Below, piece after piece: positions 9,545 to 16,582 of a stretch of DNA of 64,000 nucleotides. The DNA is taken from the NCBI RefSeq assembly GCF_022601875.1, contig NZ_JAKVIP010000002.1:138089-202088 (forward strand). Direction: 5' to 3'. This DNA comes from Chryseobacterium sp. SSA4.19. GTDB lineage: Bacteria > Bacteroidota > Bacteroidia > Flavobacteriales > Weeksellaceae. Positions within the stretch are counted from its first letter, which is position 1; every line of letters starts with the position of its first letter. The translations under genes were made by a program, and so were the position numbers. A model generated the notes under the pieces. It was not told the DNA's origin and did not search any database. It saw nothing but the letters and a program-made list of their open reading frames with translations.

Positions 9545-10543
9545 ATGAATGTTCAAAAAACTCATAAAAAAGATAAGATAGGGTTCCAGAAGCTCATTGC
9601 CGCTTTTGGAGTAATCCTTTTCATCGGGAAGATTATTGCCTGGAAGCTTACGAATTCCGACGCGGTATTTTCTGATGCTATGGAAAGCATTGTTAATGTC
9701 ATCAGTGCTTTTATGGGATTATATTCTTTATATCTCGCCGCAAAACCTAAAGATGAAGACCACCCGTACGGCCACGGAAAAGTAGAGTTTGTGACCTCAG
9801 GAATCGAAGGAGCGCTGATTGCCATTGCCGGCATTATGATTGTTTATGAGGGAATCAACAGCCTTATTGTCGGAAAAGTTTTGGATAAGCTCGATTGGGG
9901 AATCGCAATTGTTGCAGCCACAGCAGTTATTAACTATTTTCTGGGCTATATTTCCATTAAAAAAGGGGAACATGAGAACTCTTTGGTGTTGATTTCATCC
10001 GGCAAACATCTTCAGTCGGATACCGTTACTACGCTTGGGGTCGTAATCAGCTTAATTATTGTTTACTTTACTAAAATATACTGGTTAGACTCCTTAGTCG
10101 CCCTGATATTTGGAATTTACATCATATTTGTAGGCTACAAGATTGTCCGAAAGTCGCTGAGCGGAATTATGGATGAGCAGGACCGTGACCTTTTAGACCA
10201 GATTATTAAAATTCTCGAAGAAAACAGACGAACTGAATGGATCGATGTGCACAATATGAAAATTCAACAGTTCGGAGCTTCCCTTCACATTGATGCCCAC
10301 ATTACGTTGCCTTGGTACTACAGCCTCCGGGACGCTCATAATGAAATGGAAAAGATGATTATTCTTCTGGCAAAAAATATCAACAGAAACGTAGAGTTCA
10401 ATTTCCATATGGACGACTGCAAGCCCATCTCGTGTCCAATATGCCGGATTGAGGATTGTCCGGTCCGTGAAAAAGATTTCGTGAAAAGAGTAACCTGGAC
10501 CCCGGAAAATGTAACCTGTGCAGATAAGCATACGGCAGAGTAA
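9545..10543 (+). CDS. Cation diffusion facilitator family transporter
   Basis: 332 residues. Exports divalent metals (Zn2+, Fe2+, Co2+, Cd2+ in the family) from cytoplasm by proton antiport. Five to six membrane spans in the first ~210 residues; the TM2 metal-site region reads SDAMESIVN, the loop HPYGHGKVEF is the family signature, and TM5 carries HLQSD. The cytoplasmic C-terminal domain (about 215-300) is followed by an unusual tail holding five Cys (DDC, SCPIC, DCPV, VTC). From memory, related tails occur in Bacteroidota CDFs; it may add a metal site. Metal specificity is not decided. Confidence 0.93.
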   Translation: MNVQKTHKKDKIGFQKLIAAFGVILFIGKIIAWKLTNSDAVFSDAMESIVNVISAFMGLYSLYLAAKPKDEDHPYGHGKVEFVTSGIEGALIAIAGIMIVYEGINSLIVGKVLDKLDWGIAIVAATAVINYFLGYISIKKGEHENSLVLISSGKHLQSDTVTTLGVVISLIIVYFTKIYWLDSLVALIFGIYIIFVGYKIVRKSLSGIMDEQDRDLLDQIIKILEENRRTEWIDVHNMKIQQFGASLHIDAHITLPWYYSLRDAHNEMEKMIILLAKNINRNVEFNFHMDDCKPISCPICRIEDCPVREKDFVKRVTWTPENVTCADKHTAE

Positions 10544-10649
10544 TGTCTGGATATTTTACTATGATAATTTTAGTACCTTGTAAAAGCTTTCCGGAGTTTG
10601 CTGTAATAAGCGATAATTAAACAGCAAAATACATTACCGCTTAAATTAG

Positions 10650-10657
10650 TATATTTG
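10650..10657 (+). promoter_or_regulatory. -7 box TATATTTG for the amgK-murU unit
   Basis: Exact TAnnTTTG eight bases before the ATG at 10666; predicted 5' leader only a few bases. Confidence 0.45.
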
Positions 10658-10665
10658 TTTCGTCT

Positions 10666-11694
10666 ATGAATGTTGAAAATGCCAAACAATTTTTTGAACA
10701 GCATACGGATACGAAAGCTTCCGAATGCATTACGTTAGCACAGAGCGGCTCGGCAAGAGTCAATTTTCTCGCAACAGCAAACGACAAGAAGTACATCATT
10801 ACCTGCAATGAAAATATCCGCGAGAATGAAAGCTTTTTATATTACTCCGGAATATTTTCAGACTTAAATCTTAACACGCCTGAAATTTTTAAGGTTTCGG
10901 ATGACCGGACAATGTATATTCAGGAATTTTTAGGCGAGAAAACCCTTTCGGAGATCATTACTACAGAAGGCTTATCTGATTACGTGAAGACTTTGATAAA
11001 ACAAACTTTAGAAAAACTTTTTACACTTCAGGCTGCAACTCAGGGAAAAATAGATTTTACAAAAACCTTTGAATATGAAAGCTATGATGAACTTCCCGTA
11101 ATCCATGATTTATATTATTTCAAGAATTTTGTGGCAGACGTTCTGGAACTGGAATATCACAAATCCACCCTGCTTAAAGAATTCAAAAAAATCGCAGGCC
11201 TCATAGAAGGCTTAGAACCCAAAGGAATTATGATCCGTGATTTCCAGGCAAGGAATATTATGGTCAATGAAAGGAATGAAGTTTCCTTTATTGATTACCA
11301 GTCTGCAATGAAAGGGCCTCTGATGTATGATGTAATATCTTTCCTTTTTCAGGCGAAAGCTGATTTTCCGGAAGATTTTAAAAATGACATGCTTGATTTC
11401 TATATTAAACAGTTTGATGATCAAGAAATCCAGATTCAACTAAAAAAAACGGTAAAACCACTTCAGCTAATGAGGTTTCTGCAGGTATTGGGAGCTTACG
11501 GCTTCAGAGGATTGATCCAGAGAAAACATCATTTTACAGCCAGCATTGCTAAAGGGATTGAAAACATTTCAGCATTTGCGCAAACCTGGGAATATATGAA
11601 TAATTATCCCGAGCTAAAAAAAGTCATCCGGCAATTAACTCTGGAAACGACAAAATTGAAAATTAATACACTACTGAACACTAATGTGTTTTAA
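10666..11694 (+). CDS. amgK: AmgK-like anomeric amino-sugar kinase (aminoglycoside phosphotransferase fold)
   Basis: 342 residues. Protein-kinase-like APH fold; the catalytic loop reads MIRDFQARNIM (Asp192, Asn197) and the metal loop FIDYQSAMKGPLMYDVISF (Asp210), closely matching the HRDYMPRNLM / LDFQDAVYGPVTYD pattern I recall for Pseudomonas AmgK. AmgK phosphorylates C1 of MurNAc and GlcNAc in the cell-wall recycling route that bypasses de novo synthesis. The usual catalytic-loop His is Ile-Arg here. The assignment is strengthened by the MurU-like gene two downstream. It could instead be a generic small-molecule phosphotransferase. Confidence 0.75.
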   Translation: MNVENAKQFFEQHTDTKASECITLAQSGSARVNFLATANDKKYIITCNENIRENESFLYYSGIFSDLNLNTPEIFKVSDDRTMYIQEFLGEKTLSEIITTEGLSDYVKTLIKQTLEKLFTLQAATQGKIDFTKTFEYESYDELPVIHDLYYFKNFVADVLELEYHKSTLLKEFKKIAGLIEGLEPKGIMIRDFQARNIMVNERNEVSFIDYQSAMKGPLMYDVISFLFQAKADFPEDFKNDMLDFYIKQFDDQEIQIQLKKTVKPLQLMRFLQVLGAYGFRGLIQRKHHFTASIAKGIENISAFAQTWEYMNNYPELKKVIRQLTLETTKLKINTLLNTNVF

Positions 11695-11720
11695 AGAACT
11701 AAGAATTAAATAAATAATAA

Positions 11721-12131
11721 ATGCTACACATCGACATACACAGTTTTTCTTATAAGAAAGGAGGAATTCCAAAAGATACTACCGGAAACGGGGGCGGATT
11801 CACCTTCGACTGCCGGGGGATTTTAAACCCGGGGAGAGTGGAGGAATATAAAATCCAGACCGGAAACGACATTGGTGTACAGGAATATCTGGAGACCAAA
11901 ACAGACATGCCCAAGTTCTTGGAACTTATTAAAAGTCTGGTGTCTATTAATATTGATAATTATCTGGAAAGAGGATTTGAAAACCTGCAGATCAATTTCG
12001 GATGTACGGGCGGCCAGCACAGATCCGTATATTCTGCTATCCGGATTGCTCATTTCATTGAAGAAAAGTACGGTGAAAAAGTGGAGATCAGTCTTCATCA
12101 TGATGAACAGCATCAACTTAATCATAAGTAA
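11721..12131 (+). CDS. Stand-alone RapZ C-terminal domain protein
   Basis: 136 residues corresponding only to the C-terminal half of RapZ; the N-terminal P-loop kinase-like half is absent. Visible: SFSYKKGGIP at ~8-17, FDCRGILNPGR and GCTGGQHRS (94-102), the latter being the RapZ GCTGG-HRS signature, then LHHDEQ near the C-terminus. In enterobacteria this domain binds glucosamine-6-phosphate and helps control GlmS. Lying 26 bases after an AmgK-like kinase and before a MurU-like enzyme, it may sense or handle amino-sugar phosphates in the same pathway. That role is inference; Bacteroidota lack the GlmZ small RNA partner as far as I know. Confidence 0.85.
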   Translation: MLHIDIHSFSYKKGGIPKDTTGNGGGFTFDCRGILNPGRVEEYKIQTGNDIGVQEYLETKTDMPKFLELIKSLVSINIDNYLERGFENLQINFGCTGGQHRSVYSAIRIAHFIEEKYGEKVEISLHHDEQHQLNHK

Positions 12132-12196
12132 TGAGTAATGTGCAATAAGCTATATTTAAATTCATAATTATTTCTGCCTACTGTATTACTCATTAC
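12128..12196. repeat. Perfect 12-base inverted repeat between RapZ-C and murU genes
   Basis: GTAATGAGTAAT at 12128-12139 is matched by its exact reverse complement at 12185-12196. The left arm starts inside the RapZ-C stop region. The arms enclose 45 bases of AT-rich DNA. Could be a processing or attenuation hairpin within the operon or a decayed intergenic repeat. Confidence 0.6.
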
Positions 12197-12219
12197 CAAT
12201 CACTTATCACCCATAATAA

Positions 12220-12933
12220 ATGAAAGCGCTTATTTTCGCAGCAGGAAAAGGAACCCGGCTGAAACCCTTTACCGATTATCATCCTAAAGCACTGGCAAAA
12301 GTAAATGATGTACCGCTTCTGGAAAGGAACATCAACTATCTGAAAAGCTTCGGAATAAAAGATTTTGTCATTAATATTCATCATTTTGGAAATCAGATTG
12401 TAGAATTTTTAAAGCAGAACAACAATTTTGGATGCCATATAGAGATTTCAGATGAGTCTGAGGAATTGCTGGAAACAGGCGGCGGCTTATTGTTTGCCAG
12501 ACGGTTTCTTGATCATGGAGAAGATTTCCTGATTCTGAATGCCGATATTTTAACGGATCTGAATATAACAGACTTTGTCGGTTATCATAAAAAGATAAAA
12601 GATTTTGCTACATTAGCTGTTTCAGACCGGGAAAGCTCAAGAAAACTGCTTTTCAATGACGATCTGATTTTAAGAGGCTGGCTGAATGTGCAGACTGGGG
12701 AACAGAGGCTGGCTGAATTTAACAAAGGCTTTAAACCACTGGCTTTTAGCGGCATCCACTGTATAAACCCCATTATTTTTGACAAAATTAAAAGAAGAGG
12801 TAAATTTTCAGTGATGGAAGAATATCTGGATCTGATGCAGACGGAGCAAATTCACGGTTTTGTGCATGACAGTATTCTTATAGATGTTGGAAAACCGGAA
12901 TCCATAATAAAAGCCGAAAAACATTTTAAATAA
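12220..12933 (+). CDS. murU: MurU-like sugar-1-phosphate nucleotidyltransferase
   Basis: 237 residues. GT-A type nucleotidyltransferase: signature AAGKGTRLKPFTDYHPKAL at ~7-25, ETGGGLLFA and LNADILTDL (the metal-binding Asp), FSGIHCI, and DVGKPESI near the C-terminus. Length and motifs match MurU, which makes UDP-MurNAc from MurNAc-1-phosphate and UTP; mannose-1-phosphate guanylyltransferase paralogues are longer. With the AmgK-like kinase this completes the two-step recycling route. Six bases separate its stop from the LOG gene. Confidence 0.8.
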   Translation: MKALIFAAGKGTRLKPFTDYHPKALAKVNDVPLLERNINYLKSFGIKDFVINIHHFGNQIVEFLKQNNNFGCHIEISDESEELLETGGGLLFARRFLDHGEDFLILNADILTDLNITDFVGYHKKIKDFATLAVSDRESSRKLLFNDDLILRGWLNVQTGEQRLAEFNKGFKPLAFSGIHCINPIIFDKIKRRGKFSVMEEYLDLMQTEQIHGFVHDSILIDVGKPESIIKAEKHFK

Positions 12934-12939
12934 TTTGAT

Positions 12940-13692
12940 ATGGGAATGAAAGGAAGCAGAGATGAAAGTTTGGTAAATCCCGAACTTGAAAACAATGAAA
13001 CCAGATTACATGACAGCCTGAGACAGAAAACATGGGATGAAACCATTATGAAAGACAGCTGGATGGTTTTCAAAGTGATGGCTGAATTTGTAGACGGATA
13101 TGAAAAGCTGGCAAAGATAGGTCCCTGTGTTTCTATTTTCGGCTCTGCCAGACTAAAACCTGAGAGCAAATACTACGAAATGGCTGTAGAAATTGCAGAA
13201 AAAATCACCAAAATAGGTTTCGGAATTATTACCGGTGGCGGGCCCGGTATTATGGAAGCGGGAAATAAAGGTGCTTTCAATGCCCAGGGAAAATCCATCG
13301 GACTGAATATAGATCTACCCTTTGAACAGCATTTTAATCCTTATATCAACCGATCATATTCTATGAATTTTGACTATTTCTTTGTGAGAAAAGTGATGTT
13401 CGTAAAGTATTCGCAGGGATTTGTGGTAATGCCGGGCGGATTCGGAACTCTTGATGAGCTTACGGAGGCTTTGACCCTTATTCAGACCAATAAAATCGGA
13501 AAATTTCCTATTGTTCTGGTCGGTTCCGAGTTTTGGAGCGGACTGCTGGATTGGTTTAAGGAAACACTGATTAAAGAAAAAATGATTCATGAAGATGACC
13601 TTGATCTTTATCGTGTGGTAGATACTGCAGATGAGGCAGTAGCTCACATCAAGGCATTTTATGATAAATATTCAGTTAATGTTAACTTTTAA
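12940..13692 (+). CDS. LOG family protein (TIGR00730 type)
   Basis: 250 residues. Rossmann-like fold with the two LOG signatures: GGGPGIMEAGNKGA around residue 103-116 and PGGFGTLDEL around 164-173. Family members cleave nucleoside 5'-monophosphates to the base and ribose 5-phosphate (cytokinin-activating phosphoribohydrolases in plants, PpnN-like nucleosidases in bacteria). The N-terminal ~50 residues are charged and variable, as in the longer bacterial subgroup. Six bases after murU, so cotranscribed; a functional link to wall recycling is not evident. Confidence 0.9.
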   Translation: MGMKGSRDESLVNPELENNETRLHDSLRQKTWDETIMKDSWMVFKVMAEFVDGYEKLAKIGPCVSIFGSARLKPESKYYEMAVEIAEKITKIGFGIITGGGPGIMEAGNKGAFNAQGKSIGLNIDLPFEQHFNPYINRSYSMNFDYFFVRKVMFVKYSQGFVVMPGGFGTLDELTEALTLIQTNKIGKFPIVLVGSEFWSGLLDWFKETLIKEKMIHEDDLDLYRVVDTADEAVAHIKAFYDKYSVNVNF

Positions 13693-13749
13693 TGGCATGT
13701 TATTTGTCGCTTTTATTTCATAACCATGATTTTAAATCTATTATTTAGG

Positions 13750-14220
13750 ATGAAAAAAATTTTATGTATCACAGGTTTTTTAACCCTTTTGGCGTTAATG
13801 AGTTTCACCTATGTAGACTTTTTCTCTTCAATGACTAAAGTGGACTATATTGACGGAAGCAAGACATTAAAGTTTACCACAAAAATGAATACCAGTCATA
13901 TTTCCGATGCTATTAAAATCAATCCTAATACAGCAGGATTTGAAGCAGAAGTAAAAAGGTATGTAAACAATAATTTTGACGTCTACGTGAACGGTTCTCC
14001 GAAAACAATAACTTTCACAGGAAGTCAGGTAAGCGGAGAAACTGTATGGGTATATTTTGAAGCTGGAGGAGTTTCAGATATAAGTACCTTGAAAATTAAA
14101 AATACGATCCTCTTAAGCGCTTTTCCAAAGCAAAGCAATGTGGTTACCGTTGCTTATAAAGGAAGCCAGAAAGTAATGAATTTCCAACGTGGAAAAGAAG
14201 TGAATGAAGTATCTTTTTAG
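13750..14220 (+). CDS. DUF6702 family exported protein
   Basis: 156 residues from the ATG at 13750, chosen because MKKILCITGFLTLLALMSFTYVD is a clean signal or anchor segment; the upstream ATG at 13726 adds eight residues without support. The rest is predicted beta sandwich (VDYIDGSKTLKFTTKMNT, FDVYVNGSPKTITFTG, TVWVYFEAGG). I place it in DUF6702, a Flavobacteriia family of unknown function often found near metallopeptidases; no such neighbour is present here. A perfect terminator follows. Confidence 0.7.
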   Translation: MKKILCITGFLTLLALMSFTYVDFFSSMTKVDYIDGSKTLKFTTKMNTSHISDAIKINPNTAGFEAEVKRYVNNNFDVYVNGSPKTITFTGSQVSGETVWVYFEAGGVSDISTLKIKNTILLSAFPKQSNVVTVAYKGSQKVMNFQRGKEVNEVSF

Positions 14221-14240
14221 TAAAAATGTAAGTTAATCAT

Positions 14241-14266
14241 AAACCACTGCTTCTGCAGTGGTTTTT
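14241..14266 (+). terminator. Terminator after the DUF6702 gene
   Basis: Stem AAACCACTGC / GCAGTGGTTT, loop TTCT, then T run. Nearly identical to the hairpin at 15036-15061 beyond the next gene. Confidence 0.88.
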
Positions 14267-14365
14267 ATTTTCCCAGAATTTAAAATCACCATATAGAGAT
14301 TTATGTATAAATACCAATTTTAAATTTTCAGCATTTATACTATAAAATTATGATTTTCAGGAATG

Positions 14366-14373
14366 TAACTTTG
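14366..14373 (+). promoter_or_regulatory. -7 box TAACTTTG with a ~100-base leader before the AidA/PixA gene
   Basis: Exact TAnnTTTG, but 104 bases before the ATG at 14478. If used, the mRNA carries an untranslated leader of about 100 bases, far longer than for most genes here. No known riboswitch motif recognised in it. Confidence 0.4.
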
Positions 14374-14477
14374 TCATGTAATATTACAACGAGAGTAGAG
14401 TTCAGAAACCACAATAATCAACGAGGCGTGCTCCGAAAAGCTAAATGAGTAGCAACCATTAACCAAAAACTATTACA

Positions 14478-14999
14478 ATGAAAACAACAGACAAATCATC
14501 GAGCCAGGATATTAATGTTCTGGTAGTCATTGACACCGATTACGTAAAAGCTAATTATCCTAATCCCAGTAAAGATCCTAATAATCCGACAGGAATAGAT
14601 CATAACAGCCAGCACATGATTGTATTGAATGCCAACGCCCTTTCCGGACAAGGAACTGCTGACCTTAATTTCAGCGCAAGAGCCGGGGACAATGTATCGT
14701 TCAGAAGTACTTCTATCTATCAGAATTCTGACGATGCTGTAATGATCTATAATGTAAAATATTGGGCTGGAGATCAAGTATTTAATAATTTTATTTATAA
14801 TGCAGTAACCAGGAAGCTAGCGGTAGTCCCTAATTATAATTCTCCAAACGGGTTACCAGCCAATACTGCAAATATTACTTTTTCAAGTTTTGACTCCAGA
14901 GTAAAAACTACAGGAACAGAAAATTTCTATATGATGTTTGCATTATATGTCATAGATCCGAATAACAGTGATAGCCAAATTTTGTATGGCTATTATTAA
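14478..14999 (+). CDS. AidA/PixA family inclusion-body-like protein
   Basis: 173 residues, no signal peptide. The start INVLVVIDTDYVKANYPNPSKDPNNP.. and the HNSQHMIVL, ARAGDNVSFRSTSIYQNSDDAV and FYMMFALYVID segments match the family that includes Xenorhabdus PixA (cytoplasmic inclusion body protein) and quorum-sensing-controlled AidA of Ralstonia/Burkholderia. Predicted all-beta, probably self-assembling. The molecular function of the family is not established. The gene is monocistronic: its own long leader, with near-identical hairpin terminators on both sides. Confidence 0.8.
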   Translation: MKTTDKSSSQDINVLVVIDTDYVKANYPNPSKDPNNPTGIDHNSQHMIVLNANALSGQGTADLNFSARAGDNVSFRSTSIYQNSDDAVMIYNVKYWAGDQVFNNFIYNAVTRKLAVVPNYNSPNGLPANTANITFSSFDSRVKTTGTENFYMMFALYVIDPNNSDSQILYGYY

Positions 15000-15035
15000 T
15001 GGGATCCAACAATTACAGTTAAATAAAAGAAAATA

Positions 15036-15061
15036 AAACCCACTGCTTCTGCAGTGGGTTT
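15036..15061. terminator. Terminator hairpin between the AidA/PixA gene and the convergent DUF5689 gene
   Basis: Stem AAACCCACTGC / GCAGTGGGTTT with loop TTCT; A-rich on the left and T-rich on the right, so it can serve both converging genes. Confidence 0.8.
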
Positions 15062-15120
15062 CCTATTTCAAAAGAGATTTTTCTGACAATCATCAGATGA
15101 TCTTCATATACAAAAATTTA

Positions 15121-16566
15121 TTACTGAACCTTGATTTCATCCAATTGCATGGTTGTTTTAATTCCGGAACTGTTTCCTTCATATTTAAATACAATAAATC
15201 CATTACCGGTAAGGCCTGTAGGGAAATCGTAGGTTCCGGCCGGCGCAAAAGTACCATAGCCGCTTGCAGGTCCTGTAGGCATGGTAAAGTTGGAAGTAAT
15301 CTCATTCAAAGTAGCTGCAGTAATTTCTGTACCGGGAGTATAATCCGTTGTAGTATAGACTTTAAGCGCTGCTCCATTATAAAAACCTGCATTAACGTTA
15401 AATGCTAACGTATTTGCTGCCGTAAAATCTACAGGAACCATGAAATAAGTATCATAAGCAGTATCGGCATCTCCGCCATTAGCAGATAACTGAATATATT
15501 TATTACCGCTAAAAGATCTTACTTCCCAGTATCTTTTTCCTGTAAATGCATAATTCAGGTATTTAGGAAAATTGTTGAAATAAGGTGCAGATGTATTAGC
15601 AGGATAGCTTTCAAAATTTTCTGTAAACGATCCTGAATAAGTCATATTGGAACCTCCTACAATACCTTCTGCAAAACGCGCGTTTTTAAAATTAATATCA
15701 CTGACGCCTCTAATTGCTCCCTGGAAAGTAGCATTATAACGACTTAAAACAAAAGTAATATCTCCACTTTCATTTGGAATTTGGTATGCAGCTGGTTTAA
15801 AGAATGCACCGGTTCTAATAGTTGCACTTTTTCCATTAGCATCAACAATAGTTCTATCTGTATCTACATTATTCCCTGAAATATCTGTCCCAACTAAAGG
15901 TTTCCCAATCTGAGCTTTAGTAAACTGAACATTTTTGACTTTCACTAAAGTATTAATCCAGTTACTGTTACTTGCCTTAATATCATCAAGGGTTATCTCT
16001 CTCGGCACGATATTTACAATTTCAAGGCCTGCACCATTGCAAACTCCTGAAATATATCGTCCGATAATAGACTCAGGAATTCTCCCGATTGCATAGTTAG
16101 GATCTTCAACTCCCAATGTAATTGCGCCAGAAGATTTACCGATAAGCATTCCGTTTGCCTTAATTCTGATATGCGCGCCTACAGGATAGTCTGTATAGTT
16201 CATGGACTTGTTAATTCCCACCGTCAATCCAACAGTTGGATTTTCCGGCTTATCCTGGAAAGTAATTGTCTTGTAGAAATTTCCGTTTTCATCCGAAGAC
16301 ACAACATAACCGTCAAAAATCACTGCCGGATGTGTCGCATCTTCAGCAGGAATCTTGTATGCTGTCCCGGTATATACATTAGAAGCTGCGGCAGGAGCTA
16401 AAGCAACAACATCTGCCATTGTCATGGTAGGAGCAGCAAATTTATTATTACATACAATCTCCGGGACATCCCATTTATCATCATGGATACAGGAAATTTG
16501 GGAGGCGGCCAGCAGAGCAGCTCCCAAACTCATTTTTAAGAAATTCTTTATATTCATTGTTTTCAT
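15121..16566 (-). CDS. DUF5689 domain lipoprotein
   Basis: 481 residues from the ATG at 16566 (16557 also possible); upstream codons in the frame would overlap the receptor gene. The N-terminal MKTMNIKNFLKMSLGAALLA..SC suggests a lipoprotein with Cys26, though the -3 residue is Gln. A DUF5689 domain (GYVVSSDENGNFYKTITFQD, YPVGAHIRIKANGMLIG) is followed by an OB-like region and a C-terminal jelly-roll (FTENFESYPANTSAPYFNNF onward), of the kind called choice-of-anchor J. It starts 16 bases after a TonB receptor stop, so it is probably the surface partner of that receptor, analogous to SusD with SusC. Confidence 0.82.
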   Translation of the reverse strand: MKTMNIKNFLKMSLGAALLAASQISCIHDDKWDVPEIVCNNKFAAPTMTMADVVALAPAAASNVYTGTAYKIPAEDATHPAVIFDGYVVSSDENGNFYKTITFQDKPENPTVGLTVGINKSMNYTDYPVGAHIRIKANGMLIGKSSGAITLGVEDPNYAIGRIPESIIGRYISGVCNGAGLEIVNIVPREITLDDIKASNSNWINTLVKVKNVQFTKAQIGKPLVGTDISGNNVDTDRTIVDANGKSATIRTGAFFKPAAYQIPNESGDITFVLSRYNATFQGAIRGVSDINFKNARFAEGIVGGSNMTYSGSFTENFESYPANTSAPYFNNFPKYLNYAFTGKRYWEVRSFSGNKYIQLSANGGDADTAYDTYFMVPVDFTAANTLAFNVNAGFYNGAALKVYTTTDYTPGTEITAATLNEITSNFTMPTGPASGYGTFAPAGTYDFPTGLTGNGFIVFKYEGNSSGIKTTMQLDEIKVQ

Positions 16567-16582
16567 TTTATATTGGTTATTT

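Noticed and set aside
14380..14477. Riboswitch in the long leader of the AidA/PixA gene
   Set aside because: No conserved aptamer core could be recognised by eye; only a long leader can be claimed.
15097..15408. Plus-strand frame over the end of the DUF5689 gene
   Set aside because: Shadow of the DUF5689 coding sequence; Ser/Cys-rich composition typical of an antisense reading.
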